Source: Streptomyces sp. CGMCC 4.7035
Lineage (GTDB): Bacteria; Actinomycetota; Actinomycetes; Streptomycetales; Streptomycetaceae
Reading direction: 5' to 3'
NCBI RefSeq assembly: GCF_031583065.1
Contig: NZ_CP134053.1
Span: 3,100,001 to 3,164,000, forward strand
Length of the DNA: 64,000 nt
The position numbers and the translations under genes are program-made. This document shows positions 17,273 to 25,466 of the stretch, piece after piece. The notes under the pieces were generated by a model that ran no database searches, was not told where the DNA came from, and saw nothing but the letters and a program-made list of their open reading frames with translations. Every line of letters begins with the position of its first letter. The first letter of the stretch is position 1.

Positions 17273-17289
17273 TTAGGAAAGTTTCCTTA
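17273..17289 (-). promoter_or_regulatory. CsnR-type operator upstream of chitosanase
   Basis: TTAGGAAAGTTTCCTTA matches the palindromic operator described upstream of Streptomyces/Kitasatospora chitosanase genes (TTAGGAAA-S-TTTCCTAA) with one mismatch at the penultimate base. It lies 27-43 bases before the chitosanase start. The known regulator, CsnR, is a ROK-family protein. The ROK gene at 40646 in this window is a different, ABC-linked one. Confidence 0.72.
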
Positions 17290-17350
17290 CTGCTGACGTA
17301 CAAGGTGGCCCCGTTTGCATGACCGCGTCAACCCCGTGGGGCGGCTTTGA

Positions 17351-17424
17351 CCGAACCGTGGTGCGGGGGGCGGCACCGAACCGTGGTGCGGGGGGCGGCA
17401 CCGAACCGTGGTGCGGGGGCGGCG
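17351..17424. repeat. Three tandem 25-bp repeats
   Basis: The unit beginning CCGAACCGTGGTGCGG occurs at 17351-17375, 17376-17400 (identical) and 17401-17424 (one G shorter in the G run). It lies between the divergent chitosanase promoter and the terminator of the convergent reductase. The G-run slippage suggests recent expansion. No coding role is apparent. Confidence 0.8.
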
Positions 17425-17436
17425 CCGGACACGACG

Positions 17437-17469
17437 ACGGCCCGGCCGCGCGGAACGCGGTCGGGCCGT
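17437..17469 (-). terminator. Terminator of the aldo/keto reductase gene
   Basis: ACGGCCCGGCCGCG (17437-17450) pairs with CGCGGTCGGGCCGT (17456-17469), 13 of 14 Watson-Crick pairs plus one G-U, around a 5-base loop. It lies 35 bases beyond the stop. Confidence 0.8.
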
Positions 17470-17503
17470 CGGGTCGGGACTGCCGAACGGGCCGGCGCCG
17501 GCC

Positions 17504-18340
17504 TCAGCCGATGTCGAACGTCGCCGGGTCCGGGCCGATGCGCCGGTCCTCGTTGAGCGCGCCGATCGCCGCCATGTCCTCCGCGTCCAGTGAGAAGTCG
17601 AAGACCTGGATGTTCTCCCTGATCCGGGAGGGCGTCACGGACTTCGGGATCACGACGTTGCCGTGCTGGATGTGCCAGCGCAGCACGATCTGGGCCGGGG
17701 TGCGGTTGTGCTTCTGGGCGATGGCGATGATCGCCGGGATCTCCAGCAGGCCCTTGCCCTGGCCGAGCGGAGACCAGGCCTCGGTGCGGATGCCCTGCTC
17801 CGCGTGGTACTCGCGCGACGCGTGCTGCTGGAGCTGCGGGTGCAGCTCGATCTGGTTGACCGCCGGGATGACGGATGTCGCGCCGATCAGGGTCTCCAGG
17901 TGCTCCGTAAGGAAGTTGGAGACACCGATCGCCTTGGCGCGGCCGTCCGCGTGGATCTTCTCCATCGCCTTGTACGTCTCGACGAACTTGCCCCGGGACG
18001 GCAGCGGCCAGTGGATCAGGTACAGGTCCACGTACTCCAGGCCGAGCTTCTCAAGCGACACGTCGAAGGCGCGCAGCGCGGAGTCGTACCCCTGGTCGCT
18101 GTTCCAGAGCTTGGTGGTGATGAAGAGGTCCTCGCGGGGAACGTCGGAGGCGGCGACCGCCTTGCCGACGCCCTCCTCGTTGTCGTAGATCGCCGCTGTG
18201 TCGATGCTGCGGTACCCGGCCTCGAGTGCGGTGGCCACGGCCCTCTCCGCCTCGTCGTCCGGCACCTGCCAGACGCCGAAGCCCAGCTGGGGCATCTCGA
18301 CGCCGTTGTTCAGGATGATCGGGGGGACCTTGCTGCTCAC
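17504..18340 (-). CDS. Aldo/keto reductase (AKR5-like)
   Basis: 278 residues. The AKR catalytic tetrad is visible: Asp47 (SIDTAAIY), Tyr52, Lys77 (FITTKLWN) and His110 (LYLIHWPLPSRG). The remaining AKR signatures (AIGVSNF, NQIELHP, VVIPKSV) are intact, so it is an NADPH-dependent carbonyl reductase of the 2,5-diketogluconate reductase type. GTG at 18340 is preferred over the upstream start at 18412 because AAGGA precedes it and the family N-terminus begins there. Cytoplasmic. It converges with nothing and ends at a strong hairpin. The long-chain acyl-CoA synthetase stops 95 bases upstream, so co-transcription is possible. Confidence 0.93.
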   Translation of the reverse strand: MSSKVPPIILNNGVEMPQLGFGVWQVPDDEAERAVATALEAGYRSIDTAAIYDNEEGVGKAVAASDVPREDLFITTKLWNSDQGYDSALRAFDVSLEKLGLEYVDLYLIHWPLPSRGKFVETYKAMEKIHADGRAKAIGVSNFLTEHLETLIGATSVIPAVNQIELHPQLQQHASREYHAEQGIRTEAWSPLGQGKGLLEIPAIIAIAQKHNRTPAQIVLRWHIQHGNVVIPKSVTPSRIRENIQVFDFSLDAEDMAAIGALNEDRRIGPDPATFDIG

Positions 18341-18435
18341 GAGCTCTCGATCCTTCAGTCGTCGGGTGGTACTTCCATCGTCAACGATCACGACCGGACT
18401 TGCATTCCTCACCGGCCGCGCCGTGCCGGACTCAG

Positions 18436-20262
18436 TCAGGCCTGGTACAGCGCCGCCACCTCGTTCGCATACGCGTTCTCGATCGCCTTGCGCTTCAGCT
18501 TCAGCGACGGCGTGAGCAGGCCGTGCTCCTCGGTGAACTGGTGCGCGAGGATCCGGAACGTGCGGATCGACTCGGCCTGCGAGACCAGCGTGTTCGCGGC
18601 GACCACCGCGCGCCGCACCTCGGTCTCCAGATCGGGGTCGCGCACCAGCTCGGCCGGGGACATCGGCGGTTTGTCGCGCATCTGAAGCCAGTGCTCGACG
18701 GCCTCGGCGTCCAGCGTGACGAGCGCGGCGATGTACGGGCGGTCATTGCCGACGACGATGCACTGCGCGACCAGCGGATGGTCCCGTACGCGCTCCTCCA
18801 GCAGCCCGGGCGACACGCTCTTGCCGCCGGAGGTCACCAGGATCTCCTTCTTGCGGCCGGTGATGGTGAGATAGCCGTCCTCGTCGAGGGAGCCGAGGTC
18901 GCCGGTGGCGAGCCAGCCGTCGTGCAGCGCCTCGTCGGTGGCCTTGGGGTTGTTGAGGTAGCCCTGGAAGACATGGAAGCCGCGCAGCCAGATCTCACCG
19001 TCGTCCGCGATGTGCACGGTCGTGCCGGGGATGGCCTGACCGACCGTGCCGTACCGGGTGCGCCCGGGCGGGTTCGCGGTCGCGGCCGCCGTCGACTCCG
19101 TCAGCCCGTAGCCCTCGTAGATCTGTACGCCTGCGCCCGCGAAGAACAGCCCGAGCCGGCGGTCCATCGCCGAGCCGCCGGACATCGCGTGCCGCACCCG
19201 GCCGCCCATCGCCGCGCGGATCTTGGCGTAGACGACCTTGTCGAAGAACTGGTGCTGCATGCGCAGGCTCGCCGAGGGCCCGGGGCCGATGCCCCACGCC
19301 TTCGCCTCGATCGCGTCCGCGTAATTGACGGCGACCTCGACCGCCTTCTCGAACGGGCCGGAGCGGCCCTCCTTCTCGGCCTTGCGGCGGGCCGCGTTGA
19401 AGACCTTCTCGAAGATGTAGGGCACGGCGAGGAAGAACGTCGGCCTGAACGCGGCGAGGTCCGGCAGCAGCGCCGCCGCGTTGAGCTGGGGCTGGTGACC
19501 GAACTTGACCCGGCCGCGGATGGCGGCGACCTGCACCATCCGCCCGAACACATGGGCAAGCGGCAGGAACAGCAGGGTGGCCGCCTCGTCGCCCTTCTTG
19601 GAGTGGAACACCGGCTCCCAGCGCTCGATGACCGTGTCGGCCTCGACCATGAAGTTGCCGTGCGAGATGACACAGCCCTTGGGGCGGCCGGTGGTGCCCG
19701 AGGTGTAGATGATCGTCGCGGTCGAGTCCGGGGTCACCGCCTGCCGGTGCCGGTGCACCACCTCGTCCTCGATGTGCGCGCCCGCGTCGTACAACTGCTG
19801 GACGGCGCCCACGTCGAGCTGCCACAGCCGGTGCAGTTGCGGCAGCCGGTCGATGACCGTGGCGATCGTCATCGCATGGTCCTCGTGCTCCACCATCGCG
19901 GCCGACACCTGCGCGTCGTGCAGCATCCAGAAGACCTGCTCGGCCGAGGAGGTGGGGTAGACGGGCACCACCTGGGCGCCGATCGTCCACAGCGCGTAGT
20001 CGAAGAGCGTCCACTCGTACCGCGTACGGCACATGATGGCGACCCGGTCCCCGAACCGGATCCCGCTCGCCAGCAGCCCCTTGGCGAGCGCCAGCACCTC
20101 GTCGCGGAACTCGGCGGCGGTCACATCACGCCACTGGCCCTCCTCGTCCTTGCGGCCGAGCGCGACACGGAGCGGATCTTCCTGGGCATGGTCGAAGACG
20201 ACGTCGGCCAGACCGCCCACCGGGGGCGCCGACGCCACCGGAGGGTTGGTGAACTCGCGCAA
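18436..20262 (-). CDS. Long-chain fatty acid-CoA ligase (FadD15-type)
   Basis: 608 residues, typical of actinobacterial long-chain acyl-CoA synthetases. The AMP-binding P-loop TIIYTSGTTGRPKG lies near 185-198. YEGYGLTESTAA, WLATGDLG, and the hinge and Lys motif GRKKEILVTSGGKSV are all present. It activates fatty acids through acyl-adenylates, acting peripherally at the membrane. The start is TTG at 20262, with purine-rich GGAGCGGGAGCGGGGA just upstream. No better ATG or GTG precedes the conserved start (ADVVFDHAQEDP). The gene follows a 428-base non-coding stretch holding a palindromic element. Confidence 0.93.
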   Translation of the reverse strand: MREFTNPPVASAPPVGGLADVVFDHAQEDPLRVALGRKDEEGQWRDVTAAEFRDEVLALAKGLLASGIRFGDRVAIMCRTRYEWTLFDYALWTIGAQVVPVYPTSSAEQVFWMLHDAQVSAAMVEHEDHAMTIATVIDRLPQLHRLWQLDVGAVQQLYDAGAHIEDEVVHRHRQAVTPDSTATIIYTSGTTGRPKGCVISHGNFMVEADTVIERWEPVFHSKKGDEAATLLFLPLAHVFGRMVQVAAIRGRVKFGHQPQLNAAALLPDLAAFRPTFFLAVPYIFEKVFNAARRKAEKEGRSGPFEKAVEVAVNYADAIEAKAWGIGPGPSASLRMQHQFFDKVVYAKIRAAMGGRVRHAMSGGSAMDRRLGLFFAGAGVQIYEGYGLTESTAAATANPPGRTRYGTVGQAIPGTTVHIADDGEIWLRGFHVFQGYLNNPKATDEALHDGWLATGDLGSLDEDGYLTITGRKKEILVTSGGKSVSPGLLEERVRDHPLVAQCIVVGNDRPYIAALVTLDAEAVEHWLQMRDKPPMSPAELVRDPDLETEVRRAVVAANTLVSQAESIRTFRILAHQFTEEHGLLTPSLKLKRKAIENAYANEVAALYQA

Positions 20263-20289
20263 TCCCCGCTCCCGCTCCTTTGTTCGCCT

Positions 20290-20408
20290 CCGGGGCGCCT
20301 GAGCCGGTCTCGAGGGGCCGATCGTGCTCAGCCCTTCGGGCCTCCGCGCTCCCCCAAGCTCTTCGAGCAGGGGGGACCCCCAGCCCTCTTGAGACCGGCG
20401 CGCCCCGG
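20290..20408. repeat. Compact palindromic element (MITE- or REP-like)
   Basis: A 119-bp segment with long imperfect inverted ends: CCGGGGCGC (20290-20298) pairs with GCGCCCCGG (20400-20408), and GCCGGTCTCGAGGGG pairs with a near-complement around 20381-20397. Inside are two more hairpins, GCCC-TTC-GGGC near 20331-20341 and CCCCC-AA-GCTC-TTC-GAGC-A-GGGGG near 20351-20375. There is no reading frame. The nested layout and defined ends suggest a mobile non-autonomous repeat. The inner hairpin resembles a short sequence I recall recurring in Streptomyces intergenic regions, which I cannot verify here. Confidence 0.55.
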
Positions 20409-20690
20409 CGACTCACTGGTGGCACTCCGCACAGCGCCGTGAAAGCTACCCCACCGCACGGTCGGGCGGGAGGGGGCGGAAACCCGGTGGCCGACCGCAA
20501 AATGGCACAGGTCAGCCCCGGCAAATCGCCGTACAAGGGAAAGGAGCGGACGGAATTCCTTACGGTCGCGTAGGTTCCGGATCCGTAATCTCCACGGAAT
20601 CTGTACGACGCGATTACCCCACCCCGCGCCCTACTCGCGAGTAACACGGCGGGGCGGTGGCCGCGTCCGAACGGCCCCCGCCCCCGCCGC
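20409..20690. other. Non-coding stretch between FadD and MFS genes
   Basis: About 280 bases with no convincing gene. A relatively A/T-rich patch (20560-20600) could hold the acyl-CoA synthetase promoter, reading leftward through the palindromic element. A GGCGGGGC/GCCCCCGCC pairing near 20648-20690 may terminate the MFS gene. Confidence 0.4.
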
Positions 20691-22178
20691 TCAGCCCTGC
20701 CGTGCCGCCGTCTCCTTCAGCGTTTCCGGCGCCGGTTGTGTCACTCCGGGCCGCGGCGACCGCACCAGGACCAGCACGGACGCTCCCGCGAGCATGGCCA
20801 CGGCACCGGCGGTCAGCAGCGCCACATCGAGCCCGGACGCGAAAGCCGACCGCAGCGCGTGCTCCGACAGCGTCCCGCGCAGCGCCGCCGCGCCGCCACC
20901 CGCGAGGGTATGCGCCGCGTCGTGCGGGAGCGTGTCCTGCATACGGGAGGTGAGGACCGTCCCGAACAGGGCGATGCCGAGCGCGTAGCCGAGCTGCCGG
21001 AAGGTGTTGACCGCCCCGCCCGCCATCCCCGCGCGCTGCGGCGGCACCGCGGCGAGCGCGGCTTGGGCGATGCCGGGCGACACCAGGCCCGTACCGACAC
21101 CGACCAGCAGCAGGCCCGGTACGAGCGTCGTCGCCGTCGAGCCCGAGTCGAGCACCGCCTGGCACAGGCACCCCGAGCCGATCAGCAGCAGCCCGCCCCC
21201 GATCGTGATCCGGGACGGCACCCCGTGCAGCAGCCGCCCGCCGGCCGCGGCGACCACGAACGAGGCCGCGGACAGCCACAGGAACACGAGTCCGCCGTGC
21301 ACCGGGCTCATCCCCAGCAGTGTCTGCAGCCAGATCGACGTGTACGGCATCACCCCGAACGCCGCGGCGTTGAAGGCGAGCGCGCCCATCATCACCCCGA
21401 CAAACGCGGGTGTGCGGAACAGCCCCAGGTCGAGCAGCGGATCCGCGGCGCGCCGCTCGATCACCACGAAGGTGCCGAGCGCCACGACCGCCGCGGCGAA
21501 CGAGACCAGCGTGCCCGTGTCGGCCCAGCCGTGCGAACCCGCCCGCACCGCCCCGTACGTCACCCCGGCCGCGAAGCCCGCGAACGCGACGGTCCCCGCG
21601 ACGTCGACCCGGCGTCCGCGCGGCCCTTGGGACTCCGGCACCACCCGCAGCGTCAGCCACACCGAGGCCACGCTCACCGGCAGATTCACGAAGAAGATCC
21701 ACCGCCAGCCCGGCCCGTCGGTGAGCAGTCCGCCGAGCACCGGACCGACCGCGGCCGCCGCACCGCTCACCGCGCCCCACGCGCCGAGCGCCACCGATCG
21801 CCGCTTGCCGTGGTAGACCGAGCCCAGCAGCGGCAGCGTCGTCGCGAACATCGCGGCCGCGCCGATCCCCTGCAACGCGCGGGCGGCCACCAGCATGCCG
21901 GGCCCCGACGCCAGCCCGCACAGCAGCGACGCGATCGCGAACACCGCCACGCCGATCAGATGCACCCTCCGGTGCCCCAGCACGTCGGCGGCGGCCCCCA
22001 CCCCGAGCAGCAGCGCGGCCAGAGCCAGCGCGTACCCGTCCATCACCCACTGCAGATCGCTCAGCGACGCGTGCAGCGCCCGCGCCATGTCGGGCAGCGC
22101 GACGACCGCGATCGTCACGTCCAGCAGCAGCATGAACGTCCCCAGACAGACCGCGGTGAGCGGTCCCCATGTACGCAT
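20691..22178 (-). CDS. DHA2-family MFS drug exporter
   Basis: 495 residues with about 14 hydrophobic segments, the DHA2 (14-TM) drug:H+ antiporter plan. Signatures include LLLDVTIAVVALPDMARAL in TM1, WVMDGYALALAALLL in TM2, GHRRVHLIGV after the A-motif loop, RALQGIGAAAMFATTLPLL in TM4, and GWRWIFFVNLPV. ATG at 22178 with AGGAAGTGAGGAC upstream. It is divergent from an AsnC-type regulator, with 116 bases between the two starts, so that regulator probably controls it. Function by family: efflux of hydrophobic toxic compounds or a secondary metabolite at the cytoplasmic membrane. Confidence 0.92.
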   Translation of the reverse strand: MRTWGPLTAVCLGTFMLLLDVTIAVVALPDMARALHASLSDLQWVMDGYALALAALLLGVGAAADVLGHRRVHLIGVAVFAIASLLCGLASGPGMLVAARALQGIGAAAMFATTLPLLGSVYHGKRRSVALGAWGAVSGAAAAVGPVLGGLLTDGPGWRWIFFVNLPVSVASVWLTLRVVPESQGPRGRRVDVAGTVAFAGFAAGVTYGAVRAGSHGWADTGTLVSFAAAVVALGTFVVIERRAADPLLDLGLFRTPAFVGVMMGALAFNAAAFGVMPYTSIWLQTLLGMSPVHGGLVFLWLSAASFVVAAAGGRLLHGVPSRITIGGGLLLIGSGCLCQAVLDSGSTATTLVPGLLLVGVGTGLVSPGIAQAALAAVPPQRAGMAGGAVNTFRQLGYALGIALFGTVLTSRMQDTLPHDAAHTLAGGGAAALRGTLSEHALRSAFASGLDVALLTAGAVAMLAGASVLVLVRSPRPGVTQPAPETLKETAARQG

Positions 22179-22294
22179 GTCCGTGTCCTCACTTCCTGTG
22201 CGTTGGATGCGCAGATCTCCGTACGATGGACGCCAACGGCCGATCATGGCGGCAAAAGGCCTGCTGGCGCCGGAATCCGACAGGAATGGGCCTT

Positions 22295-23290
22295 ATGAAG
22301 ATGGAATCCCACGAGAGGGAACCCCGCACCATCGATGAACTCGACCTACGGCTGCTGTGCGCCCTGGAGGTGAACGGCCGCGCCTCCTTCAGCCGCATCG
22401 GGGCGGTGCTCGGCGTCTCCGACCAGACGATCGCGCGCCGCTACCGCAGACTGTGCGCCGAGGCCGGGCTGCGCGTCGTCGCGGTGCGCGACGCCGAGCG
22501 ACTGGGGCACGACCAGTGGATGCTGCGGCTGCGCTGCGTCCCGGACAGCGCCCTGACCATCGCGGACGCACTGGCCAAGCGCCCCGACACCAGCTGGATC
22601 GCGCTCGCCTCGGGCGGCACCGAGGTCATCTGCGGCACCCGGCCGCGCAGCCCCGGTGACCACGACGACCTGCTGCTCGGCAAACTGCCGCGCACCCCGG
22701 CCGTGGTGGAGATCCGGGCCCACCAGATGCTCCACCGTTTCTTCGGCGGGCCGACCGGCTGGCTGCGCAAGCTCGGCGCACTCACCGACGACCAGATCGC
22801 CGCCCTCCACCCCGGTCCGGTCAGCACACAGGGGCAGGCCCACATCGACGCCGAGGACGAGCCCCTGGTCGCGGCCCTCGAACGCGACGGACGCGCCACC
22901 TACCCCGAACTCCAGCGCGTCACGGGCCGTTCCGAGTCCGCCGTCAAGCGCCGACTCGCCGACCTGATCACCTCCGGTGCCGTGTACATCGACGTGGAGT
23001 ACCACTCCGAGCCGCTCGGCCGCCCCGTCACAGCCGCTCTCTGGATCACCGCGAGCCCCGCCGCCCTGCACTCCGTCGGCGAAGCGCTCGCCACCCACGA
23101 CGAGATCGCCTACGCCACCGCCACCGCGGGTCCCTCCAACATCCTGGTCACCGCGGTCTTCGAGAACACCCCGGCCCTGTACGCCTACCTGAGCGGTCGC
23201 CTCGGCCACCTGGACGGCGTCCAGCACGTGGAGGCGACCCCGTTCCTGCGCCGGGTCAAGCAGCTCACCTACCAGCGACCGATGCGCTGA
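22295..23290 (+). CDS. AsnC/Lrp-family regulator with two HTH modules
   Basis: 331 residues. Two winged-helix AsnC-type DNA-binding regions are seen, about 10-65 (IDELDLRLLCALEVNGRASF, then SRIGAVLGVSDQTIARRYRR) and about 190-240 (PLVAALERDGRATYPELQRV, then TGRSESAVKRRLADL). Each is followed by a ligand/oligomerisation half (RAM-like). This duplicated layout is common in actinomycete Lrp homologues next to exporters. The start is taken as ATG 22295 (ATG AAG ATG) because AGGA lies about nine bases upstream. ATG 22286 and 22301 are alternatives. It probably represses or activates the divergent MFS gene in response to an amino acid or drug-like ligand. Confidence 0.88.
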   Translation: MKMESHEREPRTIDELDLRLLCALEVNGRASFSRIGAVLGVSDQTIARRYRRLCAEAGLRVVAVRDAERLGHDQWMLRLRCVPDSALTIADALAKRPDTSWIALASGGTEVICGTRPRSPGDHDDLLLGKLPRTPAVVEIRAHQMLHRFFGGPTGWLRKLGALTDDQIAALHPGPVSTQGQAHIDAEDEPLVAALERDGRATYPELQRVTGRSESAVKRRLADLITSGAVYIDVEYHSEPLGRPVTAALWITASPAALHSVGEALATHDEIAYATATAGPSNILVTAVFENTPALYAYLSGRLGHLDGVQHVEATPFLRRVKQLTYQRPMR

Positions 23291-23296
23291 GCGGTT

Positions 23297-23356
23297 CCGG
23301 GGAGGCTCAGGCACGCCCGGGGAGGCTCAGGCACGCCCGGGGAAGCCCAGGCACGC
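23297..23356. repeat. Three tandem 20-bp repeats
   Basis: CCGGGGAGGCTCAGGCACGC occurs at 23297-23316 and 23317-23336, with a two-base variant at 23337-23356. It lies just after the AsnC-type gene stop, in the gap between two convergent genes. The third copy runs into CCGCACCTCCCGG. It is non-coding; a role in termination is possible but unproven. Confidence 0.85.
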
Positions 23357-23393
23357 CCGCACCTCCCGGAGCCGCTCTGCCGTCCGGCGCGGT

Positions 23394-24257
23394 CTACCGC
23401 CGGTGCAGCCGGTCCCCGCCCGCCAGGATCGCCGTCGCCAGCGCCTCGGCCGCGTACTGCGCCTGGCCCCGGCGGTCTCCGTGGACCAGGACGAAGTCGA
23501 TCTCGCCCAGTTCCGGCAGGCCCGCCCGCTCCGGGATCCGGACCAGGCCCGGCGGGACCAGGCCCCGGGAGTGGGCCATCACACCGAGGCCGGCGCGGGC
23601 CGCCGCGATCAGGCCGTTGAGGCTGCCGCTCGTGCACGCTATGCGCCAGGCGCGGCCCTGTTCCTCCAGCGCCTCAAGGGCGCGGGCGCGGGTGATGCCC
23701 GGCGGTGGGTAGACGATCAGCGGAACCGGCCGGTCGGGGTCCAGACGCAGCCGTTCCGCGCCGATCCACACCAGCTTGTCGTGCCAGACCAGTTCGCCGC
23801 GCGGGTCCTCGGGCCGTCGCTTGGCGAGCACCAGATCGAGCCGGCCCGCCGCGAGTTGCTCGTGCAGCGTGCCCGACAGTTCGACCGTCAGCTCCAGATC
23901 CACCTCGGGATGGTCGTACCGGAAGCCCTCAAGGATCTCCGGCAGCCGGGTGAGCACGAAGTCCTCCGAGGCGCCGAACCGCAGCCGCCCCCGCAGCCGC
24001 GTGCCGGTGAAGAACGCGGTCGCCTGCTCGTGCACCTGAAGGATCCGGCGCGCGAAGCCGAGCATCGCCTCGCCGTCCTCCGTCAGCTCCACGGAGTGCG
24101 TGTCCCGGGAGAAGAGCTGCCGTCCCGTCGCGTCCTCCAGGCGCCGCACATGCTGGCTGACCGTCGACTGGCGCAGCCCGAGCCGCCGGGCGGCCTGCGT
24201 GAAACTCAGCGTCTGGGCCACCGCGAGGAAAGTACGCAGCTGCGAGGGGTCGTACAC
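23394..24257 (-). CDS. LysR-family transcriptional regulator
   Basis: 287 residues. An N-terminal winged HTH (about 1-60: LRTFLAVAQTLSFTQAARRL, then GLRQSTVSQHVRRLEDATGR) precedes the periplasmic-binding-like effector domain (about 90-280: GRLRFGASEDFVLTRLPEIL and others). GTG start at 24257. The bile-acid-type symporter gene begins 168 bases away on the opposite strand, the normal arrangement for a LysR regulator and its target. The ligand is unknown. The intervening DNA contains the repeated GACGTACAGCG / AAGACGTACAGCG motif (24364-24400), which may be part of the regulator's binding region. Confidence 0.92.
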   Translation of the reverse strand: MYDPSQLRTFLAVAQTLSFTQAARRLGLRQSTVSQHVRRLEDATGRQLFSRDTHSVELTEDGEAMLGFARRILQVHEQATAFFTGTRLRGRLRFGASEDFVLTRLPEILEGFRYDHPEVDLELTVELSGTLHEQLAAGRLDLVLAKRRPEDPRGELVWHDKLVWIGAERLRLDPDRPVPLIVYPPPGITRARALEALEEQGRAWRIACTSGSLNGLIAAARAGLGVMAHSRGLVPPGLVRIPERAGLPELGEIDFVLVHGDRRGQAQYAAEALATAILAGGDRLHRR

Positions 24258-24425
24258 CCCCTCAGGTTATCGCGGAACGTGATGACAATCAGAGCGGTAT
24301 GCCGGATTCCCGATCGCCCCTGTGGGGAGGACGATGGAGAGGGCACGACCGTGTCCGGTTCCGGACGTACAGCGACGACGTACGCCGAAGACGTACAGCG
24401 CAGTACAGCGAAGTGGTGGAGCACT

Positions 24426-25466
24426 GTGAAACGCCTGCGATGGCCGCGATGGATGCCCGTCGACCCCTACATCCTCCTGCTGCTGGGGACCGTGGGGCTC
24501 GCGGCCCTTCTTCCCGCGCGGGGCACGGCCGCCGATGTCGCGTCGGGCGCCTCCACGGCCGCGATCGCCTTCCTCTTCTTCCTGTACGGGGCCCGCCTCT
24601 CCACCCATGAGGCACTGGCCGGACTCAGGCACTGGCGGCTCCACGTGACCGTGCTGGCCTGCACGTTCGTGGTCTTCCCGCTGCTGGGCCTGGCCGTCCG
24701 CGGTCTGGTGCCGGTGTTCCTGACGCACAACCTCTACACCGGTCTCCTCTTCCTCACCCTCGTCCCCTCCACCATCCAGTCGTCGATCGCCTTCACCTCG
24801 ATCGCCCGCGGCAACGTGCCCGCCGCGATCTGCGCGGGCTCCTTCTCCTCCCTGGCCGGCATCGTCATCACCCCGCTGCTCGCGGCGGCGCTGCTCGGCA
24901 ACAGTGGCGGCGGCTTCTCCGCGGACTCACTCGTCAAGATCGTGCTGCAACTGCTGGTGCCCTTCGTCGCCGGACAGGTGCTGCGGCCCTGGATCGGCAG
25001 CTTCATCGCGCGGCACAAGAAGGTGCTCGGGCTCGTCGACCGCGGCTCGATCCTGCTGGTCGTCTACACCGCGTTCAGCGAGGGCATGGTCCAGGGCATC
25101 TGGCACCAGGTGAGCCCGCTCAGGCTCGGCGGCCTGCTCGTCGTCGAGGCGGCGCTGCTCGCGGTGATGCTCACCCTGACCTGGTACGGCGGCCGGGCCC
25201 TCGGCTTCGACCGGGAGGACCGGATCGCGATCCAGTTCGCCGGGTCCAAGAAGTCCCTCGCCTCCGGACTGCCCATGGCGTCCGTCCTGTTCGGCGCGCA
25301 CGCCTCCCTCGCCGTGCTGCCGCTGATGCTCTTCCACCAGATGCAGCTCATGGTGTGCGCGGTGATCGCCAAGCGCCGTTCCCGCGACCCGGAGCGCCCG
25401 GAGGTCAGCCCGGGGCCAGCCGCAGGGTCACGAACCGCGGTCGGTACAGGGACACGTTCCGGCTGA
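24426..25466 (+). CDS. Bile acid:sodium symporter-family transporter (SBF-like)
   Basis: 346 residues with about ten hydrophobic segments (for example YILLLLGTVGLAALLPA, AIAFLFFLYGARLS, VTVLACTFVVFPLLGLAVRG). The TLVPSTIQSSIAFTSIARGN and QFAGSKKSLASGLPMASVLF motifs mark the PF13593 SBF-like subgroup of the bile acid:Na+ symporter family. These proteins take up or export organic anions; the bacterial substrate is generally unknown. GTG at 24426 with GTGGAGC seven bases upstream. The upstream open frame is a shadow of the LysR gene. Its last 62 bases overlap, tail to tail, the end of the convergent DUF4185 gene. Confidence 0.92.
   Translation: MKRLRWPRWMPVDPYILLLLGTVGLAALLPARGTAADVASGASTAAIAFLFFLYGARLSTHEALAGLRHWRLHVTVLACTFVVFPLLGLAVRGLVPVFLTHNLYTGLLFLTLVPSTIQSSIAFTSIARGNVPAAICAGSFSSLAGIVITPLLAAALLGNSGGGFSADSLVKIVLQLLVPFVAGQVLRPWIGSFIARHKKVLGLVDRGSILLVVYTAFSEGMVQGIWHQVSPLRLGGLLVVEAALLAVMLTLTWYGGRALGFDREDRIAIQFAGSKKSLASGLPMASVLFGAHASLAVLPLMLFHQMQLMVCAVIAKRRSRDPERPEVSPGPAAGSRTAVGTGTRSG

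Noticed and set aside
17319..18188. 289-codon plus-strand open frame starting in the 25-bp repeats
   Set aside because: Ser/Arg-rich shadow of the aldo/keto reductase. The N-terminal repeats are non-coding minisatellite.
18400..20442. 680-codon plus-strand open frame
   Set aside because: Shadow of the acyl-CoA synthetase, with His/Arg/Val-rich sequence and no family signature.
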